This document shows, piece after piece, positions 7,063-14,860 of a DNA stretch of 14,860 bases. The notes beneath the pieces were generated by a model. The model did no database searches and was not told the origin of the DNA. It worked only from the letters and a program-made list of their open reading frames with translations. Numbering within the stretch: the stretch's first letter is position 1; each line of letters opens with the position of its first letter. Origin of the DNA: a bacterium. GTDB lineage: Bacteria; Patescibacteria; JAEDAM01; Absconditabacterales; Absconditicoccaceae. The DNA lies in the NCBI GenBank assembly GCA_030528665.1, contig JAUMYK010000027.1:1-14860 (forward strand). Reading direction: 5' to 3'. A program made the position numbers and the translations under genes.

Positions 7063-7094
7063 GAGCAAAGTAACTCTTTACTTTTGCAAATCAA

Positions 7095-9080
7095 ATGAAA
7101 ACCCAGCTCCTCGCCCAAATCCACTCGCCCTCAATCCCAAATTTCTCGCTTTTTACCACGCCTGAAGCTTTCCAAGTGCTTCCAGAACTCCTTGATGAAC
7201 TGCTCAATCAAGAGCAATCCAAATTCCAACATCTTCTGAAAAAAAGCAAAGAAAGTCTGACTTTTGAGGATTTTGTTCAGCCTTCCTCGCTCGCTTACCT
7301 GCGAAGTCTACTCAATCATATCAATCAAGTCGATTCCAGCGAGCAGATCAGGCAGATTATCGCGGATTTTAGACCAAAGTATGAAAATTTCTCCAATGAA
7401 GTCGCATATTCTCAGCCTTATTTCGAGCTTTTGCAGCGAGCAGAGGAGCATTTCACGCTTGATCCTGATCAAAAGAGAATTCTCGAGCTAGCAATCAGAG
7501 ACTACAAACTCAGAGGGATCGACCTTGATCCTCAAAAGCAAGCTCAGCTCAAGCAAATCAACACACAACTCTCTCAGGTCGCTGAAACTTTTCAAAATAA
7601 TGTCGTTGATGAGCAGGCTGCCTTTTCGTATCATTTCGAGACTGATAAAGCACTTTGAGAGATGCCAGTTGATCTTTTGCAAAAAATGAAAAAGCTGACT
7701 GCTGATGGCGAGTGATTCTCCCTAAACGCAGATCCAACCTTACTTCAAGCGATCCTCAAATACTGCAACGATCCTCAGATCAGAAAAAGCTTTTATTATC
7801 AGATGCAGCAGCGGGCTTCTCAAGGGGCTTTTGACAATCGCCCTTTGGCGCTGCAGCTCTTGCAACTCTCGCATCAAAAAGCTCAGCTGATGGGCTATCA
7901 AAACGCAGCTGAGATGCTCCTTGCAACCACGATGGCACAAACACCAAATCAGGTTTTTGACTTTATTTCTTCCATCGCTCCAAAAGCCAAAGAAAAAGCA
8001 AAAGCTGACCTTCAAATGCTGGAAAACCACTTTTCGATCGAGCAAATTGCTCCACGAGATGTCGCCTACTATGCGAGAAAATACAAAGAAGAAAAATTCT
8101 CGCTCGATGAGGAAAAACTCAAAAACTATTTCGAATTTGAAAGCACGCTCAAGTGGCTTCACGACTTTGCGGATCGCTTTTTTGGAGTGCAATTGCAGGC
8201 TTTTGAGCCAGATTTTTCGCCTTCTTCCAATGAAAAGCGGTATCAAATCTTCAAAGATGGGCAGATGATCGGCTACTACTTGCTTGATGCCTTTTATCGC
8301 CCGAAAAAAAGACCAGGTGCTTGGGCGGATCACCTCAGACCAGTTTCCAAAAATGCTCCGCAGATTATCCTCAATGTCTGCAATTTTCAAAAAAATGAAA
8401 GCTGACCGACCTTGCTCTATCGCACGGATGTCGAAACGCTTTTTCACGAATTCGGACACGCTTTGCACGCGATGTTGGCGGATTCTCCGTATGCGGAGCT
8501 TTCAGGTTTCCATATTGAGCGAGATTTTATCGAGCTGCCGAGCCAGATTATGGAAAACCGAGTCAATGAGCCAGCTTCCCTCGCGAGCCTCGCAAAGCAC
8601 TATCAAACTGGGGAATCCCTTCCTACCGAGACACTCCAAATCCTCGATCAGCTTTCTACTTTTATGATGGGCTACCGAGTCAATAGACAAAATGAGCTTG
8701 GTCTGCTAGATATTTCACTCTATACCAATCCAGCACCGCAATCCATCGAGCAACTTGATCAATCAATTCTCCAAACCGTCAATCAGCTCTCGCTTTTTCC
8801 GAGAGGGGAGGAATACAAGATGTATTGTAGTTTTTTGCATATTTTTGGAGGCGGGTATGCTGCCAAGTATTATTCCTATATGCGAGCTGAGTTGCTGGAA
8901 GCTGATGTTTTTCAAAAAATAAAAAAAGTCTGACTCTTTGATCCGCAGCTTGGTCGTGCATTCCGCGAGGCAATCCTTGCTCCAGGCGTGCGTAAGCCTG
9001 CCAGTCAGCTTTTTGTTGATTTTATGGGGCGTACGCCAGATCCTCAGGCTTTGATGAAAAAGTATGGTTTAGTCTCTTAA
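7095..9080 (+). CDS. prlC: M3-family oligopeptidase (oligopeptidase A / PrlC type)
   Basis: A 661-residue zinc metallopeptidase, near the 680 of E. coli oligopeptidase A. It degrades short peptides in the cytoplasm, including cleaved signal peptides and products of the larger proteases. HEFGH at 451-455 is the HExxH zinc site, inside FHEFGHALHAMLA. Glu480 in FIELPSQIMEN is the third ligand, with the spacing usual for M3. GYYLLDAFYRPKKRPGAW lies just before the catalytic domain and GGGYAAKYYSYMRA follows it, both typical of the family. Four UGA glycines are needed (7656, 7713, 8403, 8931). The one at 8403 lies about 14 residues before the zinc helix, and 8931 restores the C-terminal GLFDPQLGRAFRE. 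No signal peptide is present. It has its own promoter and stands alone. Confidence 0.93.
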
Positions 9081-9139
9081 AAGAAGATGATGCATATTAG
9101 AAGTTTCTTCGATAAGGCTCTTTTTTTGATCCTCAAAAT

Positions 9140-9167
9140 TTGCAAAAAAGTAAAAAAACCTTATACT
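9140..9167 (+). promoter_or_regulatory. Promoter of the type IV pilus cluster
   Basis: TTGCAA at 9140-9145, a 16-base spacer and TATACT at 9162-9167, 34 bases before the first pilus start codon. It is the best match of this form in the window. Confidence 0.7.
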
Positions 9168-9201
9168 TGAGGGTGAATTTTTTATTTTTACTAGGAGTAT
9201 T

Positions 9202-9771
9202 ATGAGTCTTTCGCAAATTACTCAATCTTGGAAACGTTATTATAGATTGCTAGGTATGCTCATCCTCGTAGCGCTTTTGACCTGGTGAGGGATCGAAGGG
9301 TATCGCTATTATCTGCAGAGAGAGATGCATTTTTTGGATTCAAAAATCTCAAACAATAACAATCAGATTACTTCTCTTTTAGCTGAGCCAAGTTTTCAGC
9401 AGTATCTCCAGATTAGGGAACTGACCAGTCAATATACACAAATTCCATGGAGTAGCTATGTGTACAAGATTTTGGAAATCCTCGAAAGTATCAAACTACT
9501 TCAAGAAGAGAGAGGAGGCGTAGAGCTATCAGATTTTAAAGTAGATATGAATAAACTCTCACTCAACGGAGTTGTGAGCAACCTCAGAATCCTCTATGGC
9601 AACAAGGAAAACAAAGGCGGGCTCCTCGATAGTTTTAATCAGCTTGACTTCCTCCAAGATATTACCATCAGAAAGTACGAAAAATCTGAAGAAAATCCAA
9701 GAGCCTTCGAATTTACTTTATCTGCTAATATTATCAATAATGTCTCATCAGGATCAACAGCTCATCAATAA
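9202..9771 (+). CDS. pilN: PilN-like type IV pilus inner-membrane protein
   Basis: A 189-residue bitopic membrane protein. A short cytoplasmic N-terminus (SQITQSWKRYYR) is followed by one transmembrane helix at about 16-36, then an extracytoplasmic part starting with a helix and ending in an alpha/beta domain. The size, topology and place before a PilO-like and a PilC gene fit PilN, which with PilO forms the alignment complex of the pilus machine. Primary sequence similarity is weak, so the name rests mainly on context. The UGA at 9286 encodes Gly29 inside the membrane helix. The start is supported by AGGAG at 9193-9197, four bases before the ATG. The last 32 bases overlap the start of the next gene, which implies translational coupling. 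Confidence 0.65.
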
Positions 9772-10531
9772 TCTCCTCCAGCAGCAAAATACCTCAGCCT
9801 ATGCCCAGCAGCTTGCAGCAGAGTCCAGAGAAAGTGCAATCTCGGTGGAGAGAGTTGTGACTGCTAAATACAAGGTGTATGTGATTATCTTGCTGATTTT
9901 TGGCGTAGTTTTGGGACTTACTATCCTTCCCAATGCTTGGAAAAATTTGCAGGCTACACAGGAGAAATTTTCACTACAGCAGCAAGAAAATGCTCTCCTT
10001 GAGCAAAAAATCCATGCCCTTACTGCACAAAAAAAGAATCGAAAACTGATCGATAAAGCACAACAACAAATTATCCATTGTGTCAATACTGATAAAGCCT
10101 GTGCTACCCTCCAAGAAAAATTGCAGGATGATTGGCAGGCAGCTTTGTCCTATCTCCAGTTGGGAAGCCTCAGTTCAGAGAAGATGGGGATTGACGAAAA
10201 GAAAATCCTCAAAAATCTGGATCAATACCTCATCAAAAATGATCCTGATGCTGACCACTCCAGTAGAAATGGGGATATTCAGTCTATCGAGATTGGTCAA
10301 GAACACCTGCTTGATGCTCAGACACAGTTGTATCAGCTTCCTTTGCTGATTACGGTAGCCTTTGATGACAAGGATGATCTCGTATCTTTTGTGGATAATA
10401 TTGAGCAGTATATTATCCCAGAGCCTCAGGATCGTATTTTGTATTCTGTGCAGGAGCTTTCCTATGATATAACAGCATATGATAAACGCCAAGAGACTGA
10501 AATCTGACTCCTTGCTTACTATTTCAAATAA
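9740..10531 (+). CDS. pilO: PilO-like type IV pilus inner-membrane protein
   Basis: A 263-residue bitopic protein. A hydrophilic N-terminus of about 45 residues is followed by a membrane helix (VYVIILLIFGVVLGLTIL, 47-64), then a coiled coil rich in Gln and Glu to about residue 110 and a mixed alpha/beta domain. This is the layout of PilO, the partner of PilN. Two cysteines at about 114-122 (HCVNTDKAC) could form a disulfide outside the membrane. The ATG at 9740 overlaps the end of the PilN-like gene. An upstream frame back to 9596 is open but lies inside that gene, so I reject it. UGA at 10505 is a Gly near the C-terminus, so the true stop is TAA at 10529, eight codons beyond where the standard code would end it. 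Assigned by topology and position. Confidence 0.65.
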
Positions 10532-10558
10532 TTTTACTCTCCTATATCGTATTGAGTG

Positions 10559-11680
10559 ATGACTACAGCAACGACTTCTTCACAGTTGGGATGGAGTGAG
10601 CGTCTCTTGACCTCGATAATGCAAAGTATGGATACAAAGACCTTTTCTGCAAAAGAAAAAATCCTCTTTTACAAACAGCTTGTCTATATGCTCAAAGGAG
10701 GGGTTGCAATCCTACAAGCAGTTGATACTATCAAAAAATCCAGCACCAACTATGCGCTCAAAAAAGTAGCTACCAGCATTATGTTTCATCTCAATGAGGG
10801 AAAAAGCTTTTCCTATGCACTTTTGAGATTGCCAGAATATTTTGATGAATCTGATGCTGCTATTATCAAAACAGGAGAAAGTACAGGAAATCTGGATATC
10901 GTTCTTCAAGAACTTGCGAACGAGTACAGCTATCTCAATACGATCAAAAATAGATATAGATCAGCACTGACCTATCCTATTATTCTTATTATTATGGCGG
11001 TAGGAGCGGTACTGTTCTTGTTTTCAAGTGTTTTGCCAAATATTTTAGATATGGTGGCATGAGGAGATCAGCAACTTCCAAAGATTACGCTTATTCTCAA
11101 ATCAATGTCAGATTTTTTTGTCCAGTCTTGGAAGCAAATTTTGGTAGTGATTGCAACGATAATGGCAGTCTTGATGATCTATGGGACTACTGAAGCTGGA
11201 AAAACGAAATACTCCAAAATGCTAATGAATATACCACTTTTAGGTGCAATGACCAAGACCTATTATCTGATTAAATGGGTCAGATATACCAAATTGATGA
11301 TCGGTGCAGGAATGGATTATGTACAGACTTTTCGTTTGCTCAGAGGAGTACTGGATATTCCTGCCTATAGAGAGATGATTGAACAGGTGATTGCTGGGCT
11401 TCAGATTGGGAAGACAATTTATGATACGATTCAGCTTCATACCTCGATTATCAATCCTAATGTCGCCGTGATGATCAAGGTCTGAGAAGAAACCGCAAAC
11501 CTTGAGGATGCAATGGGAAATATTATCTCGATGTATCAGGAGGAGCTGGACAATCAGATTACCCAGTTTTCTAAAGTCCTTGAACCAGTGATTCTGATTT
11601 TTATGGGGGCGATGGTTGCATTTATAGCGTCTGGAATCTTTGGAGTGGTCTTTTCTGTGATGGAAAATGTGAGTATTTAA
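10559..11680 (+). CDS. pilC: Type IV pilus platform protein PilC (GspF family)
   Basis: A 373-residue polytopic inner-membrane protein with two T2SSF domains, the platform on which the pilus motor ATPases act. Repeat 1 contains KEKILFYKQLVYMLKGGVAI at 32-51 and AIIKTGESTGNL at 101-112. Repeat 2 contains KWVRYTKLMIGAGMDYV and VMIKVGEETANL at 304-315. Membrane helices lie at about 137-163, 191-209 and 343-367. The Gly of the repeat-1 motif is GGA while the equivalent Gly309 in repeat 2 is UGA (11483), an internal proof of the reassigned code. A second UGA encodes Gly168. The full length is slightly under the roughly 400 usual for PilC because the N-terminus is short. It follows the PilO-like gene by 27 bases. 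Confidence 0.93.
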
Positions 11681-11698
11681 TATCTAATAGCACTGGCA

Positions 11699-12328
11699 AT
11701 GCCTCGTAAAAAAGCTTTTACACTGATCGAATTGATGATCGTGATGGTGATTATCGGTATTTTGATCTTGATCGGTATGGGACTCAATCGATCACAACTC
11801 AAATCACTCAAGGCATCTACAGCAGTTGAAGCTTTTCAGGCAAGATTTGATACACTTTTTCTTCAGATTATTACTTCCAATCATCATCGCGCTTCTCCCT
11901 ATCATCAGCTCAAAATCCAGCTTACTACCGCCTCAGAAGAGCAGGACTCAGTGATGAACTATTACTTTGAAAAGCTGGACTGATCAGAGCCTTGAGTACG
12001 CCCATCGTTTTTATCATCCTTTGCTCAAACCACAGAGCAATATACTGAAAAAAAATCTGATTTTTCTCCCCTTTTACCTCACCATCACATCCCTCTCACA
12101 GCCCTCAGTTCTACTTCTGATCTCAGTATGCAACCCCCTAATGCTCCTGTGACTTTGGAAATTCGCTATACGCCGTTTGAGACCACATGTCAGCTAACTT
12201 TGGAAGGGCAAGAACTATCGCAAGCCTTAGTGCAAATTCAGCCTAAAGGCGGTAATCCTGCTTGTTTTCAGCTTAAGAAATCCTATTGTAGACTCCAAAA
12301 TATTTCCTGTCCCCAGATACAGGACTAA
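11699..12328 (+). CDS. Type IV prepilin / pseudopilin
   Basis: A 209-residue class III signal peptide protein. MPRKKA is followed by FTLIELMIVMVIIGILILIG, with the +1 Phe and the invariant Glu at +5, so prepilin peptidase should cut after Ala6. The residue at -1 is normally Gly; here it is Ala (GCT). The remaining N-terminal helix leads to a globular domain of about 150 residues with four cysteines near the C-terminus (TTCQLTLEG, PACFQLKKSYCRLQNISCPQ), suggesting disulfides. Two UGA glycines occur at residues 95 and 99. The standard code would truncate the protein to its first 94 residues. It lies 18 bases after pilC in the same operon. Whether it is the major pilin or a minor pseudopilin cannot be told from the sequence. 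Confidence 0.88.
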
Positions 12329-12330
12329 CC

Positions 12331-12786
12331 ATGATGAGCAAGACTTGATTTTTCTGAGGATTTTTCTATAGAGAGGTCAGGTTTTTATTTTTTAGGGAGA
12401 GAATGTTGCCAATTATTTATCAGCTGTTGGAACATAGTACCTGCTCTGGGAGAGCAGAATTGATGGTGAGATGTGAAAAAGGGCAGCTCTCAACTGATTT
12501 TGAATCTGCACTCCAATCTTGCCTCGCCCAGCTTTTGCAAGCACAATACGATCATCTAGAAATCGATACTCTCAGAGATCATACTGCAGATTGGATCTAT
12601 ATTTTCTCTCAGAGTCGCCAGATCCAATCACTTTTGATAGAGCTATTCCGCTATTGTAATGATCAGCAGATGGAGATGAGTATTCACGCAGTGTATATTG
12701 CACACGAAGATTGTGAGAGTCCAGAGATCGAGGGATTTTTGAAGCTTTTGCAGGAGCAGGGGAGGGACTATGCTTTGATCCAATAG
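12331..12786 (+). CDS. Hypothetical protein at the end of the pilus operon, 151 aa
   Basis: I do not recognise this protein. The frame opens at ATG 12331, two bases after the pilin stop and six after an AGGA, and uses two UGA codons at once (12346, 12355), giving MMSKTGFFGGFFYREVRF. The other candidate start is ATG 12403, three bases after AGGGAG, giving 127 residues. I favour the upstream start for its tight spacing to the pilin gene but cannot prove it. The body is mostly helical and acidic, with several cysteines (STCSG, VRCEK, QSCLAQ, FRYCND, HEDCES) and an aromatic TADWIYIFSQ segment. There is no membrane segment apart from the Phe-rich N-terminus. Its place suggests an accessory role in pilus assembly, which is inference from position only. 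Confidence 0.55.
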
Positions 12787-12940
12787 GATCGAGCAAGCAC
12801 TAAAAGGAGCTTGAAGAGTGCTTCCAAAATTCTTTCTTGCATTCTCCCTGCAAATCCCTATCTTCAGAGCTGACAGATCACGCTACCAAACTAAAAAATC
12901 GAAAAAAATCAGACTTTTATCTTTATTTTATCTACGGATT

Positions 12941-14752
12941 ATGCTTCGTACGCATACTTGTTGAGCATTGACAGCTCAAGACCTTGGAAAATCAGTGGTA
13001 ATCGCTGGTTGGGTAAATAAACTCAGAAATCTCGGAGGAATGACCTTTATCGACCTCAGAGATAGATATGGAATTACACAGGTGACCTATGATCCTTCAG
13101 TTGCAACTTTTGAGCTTCCAGAGATCAAGTCTGAATATGTTTTGCAGATTCATGGAGAAGTGATTGCTAGACCTGAAAATATGCTGAATCCTGATATGCC
13201 AACTGGAGCGATAGAACTCAAACCAACTGCGATTACCATACTTGCAGCTTGTAAAGAACTCCCTTTTTCTGTCGATCACGAAAACCCAGTAGGGGAGGAC
13301 CTCAGGCTCGAATACCGTTATCTGGACCTTAGAAGAAAAACGATGAAAGAAAACGCAATTATGAGGCATAAAATCTACCTAGAAACGATGAATTTCTTTG
13401 ATCAAAGGGATTTTCTCCATCTCGAGACACCGACTTTTGTCAAAAATACCCCAGAAGGTTCGAGGGAATATGTCGTACCTGCCAGATTTGAGCCAGGAAG
13501 ATTTTTTGTGCTTCCACAGTCGCCTCAGCAGCACAAGCAAATGCTCATGGTTTCAGGGATGGATAAGTATTTTCAGATCGCAAGGTGCTATCGTGATGAG
13601 GATCCAAGAGGCGACCGCCAGCCTGAGTTTACGCAGGTGGATTTTGAGCTTTCGTTTGTAGAGCAGAAAGATATTATGGCACTTATTGAGGATTATTTCA
13701 ATCATATGAATCATAAGTTCTTCCCTGAAAGAAAAGTAAAAGCTGAACCATTCCCAGTGATGACTTGGAAAACCGCAATGGACCTTTACGGAGTAGATAA
13801 ACCTGAACTCAGAGTAGATAATTTTGAATTTAAAGAAGTGACTGCGCGAGCAAACCAGTCAGAATTCAAACTCTTTCAAGAATCTGAATGCGTAAAAGCC
13901 CTTGTCTTACCTAAAGAACTCGGTCGCTCAGAAATTGAAAAGAAATACGAAACTTTCATCAAGAGCTTTGGAGCTGGTGGATTGCCATGGCTTTGTTTGA
14001 GTGAAACTGAAGGTGTGAAAGGATCTATTGCAAAATTCTTCTCTCCAGAACAGATTGAAGAGCTCAAAAAGCTGACTGGAGCAACTACTGGAACTACCAT
14101 TCTTTTTCAAGCTGGAAGCTGGCTCAAAACTTGTGAATTGATGGGAAAACTCAGACTCGAAGCGATCAAACAACTCAATCTCCTCGAAGGGAAAGAAGAT
14201 GAACTTGCCTTCTGTTTTGTAGTAGATATGCCACTTTTCGAGGAAGGAGACGACGGAGAGCTCGGAGCAACCCACCATCCTTTCACCAAGCCTAAAGATG
14301 CCGATATTCCGTTTGTCAAGATGCTCGGTGCTAAACTTGCAAAAGGAGAAATTCTGACTGCTGATGAGAGAAAACAGCTCTTGTCTGTAAAATCTGATGC
14401 CTATGATATCGTGCTCAATGGTTATGAACTCGGAGGAGGAAGTATCAGAATCCATGATACTGAGCTGCAACATGCGATATTCTCGCTGCTTGGGCTTACT
14501 GAGGAGCAGATTCAGGTGAGATTTGGACACTTGCTCAAGTGTTTTGAGTACGGAGTGCCGCCGCACGGAGGCTGTGCTTTCGGACTTGATAGAATCGTGA
14601 TGCTCTATCAAAAGATGGAAAATATTCGTGAAGTGATTCTCTTCCCTAAAAATCAAAAATACCGCGATCTTATGCTCAATGCACCAAGTGATATTGATGC
14701 TTCGCTCTTGCAGGATTTGGGGCTTACGATCCTCCCTACAGAAAAAAACTAA
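12941..14752 (+). CDS. aspS: Aspartyl-tRNA synthetase
   Basis: A 603-residue class IIb synthetase of the bacterial type, which charges tRNA with aspartate. The true start is ATG 12941. MLRTHTCG is the family's conserved opening, and its Gly8 is a UGA (12962). The standard code would push the start to a TTG at 12968 and lose the motif. The OB-fold anticodon-binding domain occupies about 1-110 (VVIAGWVNKLRNLGGMTFIDLRDRYG). PQSPQQHKQMLM and motif 2 (IARCYRDEDPRGDRQPEFTQ) lie at about 195-235. A GAD insertion domain lies at about 290-420, as in bacterial AspRS. Motif 3, GCAFGLDRIVML, lies at about 542-553. Only this one of its 41 glycines is UGA. It has 154 bases of upstream space with no strong promoter that I could fix. 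Whether it also charges tRNA-Asn cannot be read here. Confidence 0.95.
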
Positions 14753-14802
14753 AAAAAGACTGATCAAAATACTGCATTTTCTCCTTTGTGTGAACAGCTT
14801 TT

Positions 14803-14808
14803 TATAAT
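14803..14808 (+). promoter_or_regulatory. Possible -10 box before the next gene
   Basis: A perfect TATAAT lies in the AT-rich gap after aspS, but no good -35 is found 16-18 bases upstream. A TTGTAC at 14810-14815 with TACACA at 14833-14838 is an alternative pair. The position before the start codon at 14858 makes a promoter in this gap likely, but not the exact site. Confidence 0.3.
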
Positions 14809-14857
14809 TTTGTACTGTTGCATAGATAAGTTTACACATTGTAGAGAGGATAAAGAA

Positions 14858-14860
14858 ATG
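14858..14860 (+). CDS. Start codon of a further gene, cut by the window edge
   Basis: The last three bases are ATG, and AGGA at 14847-14850 (in a purine-rich GAGAGGA) lies seven bases before, a good ribosome-binding distance. Nothing of the protein is visible. Confidence 0.4.

Noticed and set aside
8403..8405. TGA as selenocysteine
   Set aside because: The positions fit glycine rather than cysteine, they are far too many, and no SECIS-like structure follows.
7740..8468. Minus-strand open frame (242 codons) opposite the oligopeptidase
   Set aside because: It lies entirely within the prlC coding region, and its protein shows no family motif and an odd composition.
9596..9739. Upstream start for the PilO-like protein
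   Set aside because: This part overlaps the PilN-like gene out of frame and would add a sequence unlike PilO; ATG 9740 gives the expected topology.
12795..12823. AAGCACT/AGTGCTT stem after the 12331 gene as a terminator
   Set aside because: The loop is 15 bases and no T-run follows, so it does not meet the usual form.
13928..14839. Long minus-strand open frame (303 codons) opposite aspS
   Set aside because: It is the shadow of a certain gene. The translation is rich in Phe, Ser and Arg with no domain pattern, as expected from the complement of the aspS codons.
1..14860. tRNA, rRNA or CRISPR array
   Set aside because: I saw no tRNA arm pattern, no rRNA-like block and no regularly spaced direct repeats.

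Overview
This window comes from a bacterium that reads UGA as glycine (NCBI translation table 25). That code is known from Candidatus Gracilibacteria (BD1-5) and Candidatus Absconditabacteria (SR1) in the CPR/Patescibacteria. The evidence is direct. Under the standard code almost every conserved gene here is cut into pieces by TGA. Reading TGA as Gly restores complete proteins, and many of the TGA codons fall where the family has a conserved glycine: the THTCG start of AspRS, two glycines just before the YSTCT motif of an RsmF-type methyltransferase, a repeat-conserved Gly in PilC, and the PVVG turn of a glycosyltransferase. About 30 TGA codons in a dozen genes behave this way. TAA and TAG still act as stops. 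Any reading of these genes as pseudogenes would be an artefact of the wrong code.

Layout. 53-2535 (minus strand) holds three genes that are probably co-transcribed: a Cys-rich basic protein of unknown function (1750-2535), a GT-B glycosyltransferase whose two halves are in swapped order (502-1677), and a 140-residue unknown protein (53-475). 2610-4742 (plus) holds two rRNA methyltransferases, an RsmF-type m5C enzyme and RsmG, separated by a GC-rich double-hairpin repeat (4037-4123). 4745-5674 (minus) is a short M16-type (HxxEH) peptidase-like protein that converges on rsmG with two bases between the stops. 5951-6871 (plus) is a predicted lipoprotein without any TGA codon, enclosed by a perfect 19-bp inverted repeat and followed by a terminator. 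7095-9080 (plus) is a complete M3 oligopeptidase (PrlC/OpdA type). 9202-12328 (plus) is a type IV pilus assembly cluster: PilN-like, PilO-like, PilC and a prepilin. It is followed by an unrecognised small protein (12331-12786), then aspS (12941-14752) and the start codon of a further gene at the right edge.

How it fits together. The pilus cluster supplies the inner-membrane alignment pair (PilN/PilO), the platform protein (PilC) and one pilin-like substrate. The motor ATPases and prepilin peptidase must be encoded elsewhere. RsmF- and RsmG-type enzymes modify 16S rRNA, and AspRS and the oligopeptidase are housekeeping functions. Several promoters share a clear form, TTGNNN-(16/17)-TAYACT. The parts most worth a second look are the permuted glycosyltransferase, the lipoprotein cassette with its flanking repeats, the 42-bp repeat shared between the left edge and the region upstream of that cassette, and the strong contrast in UGA use between genes.
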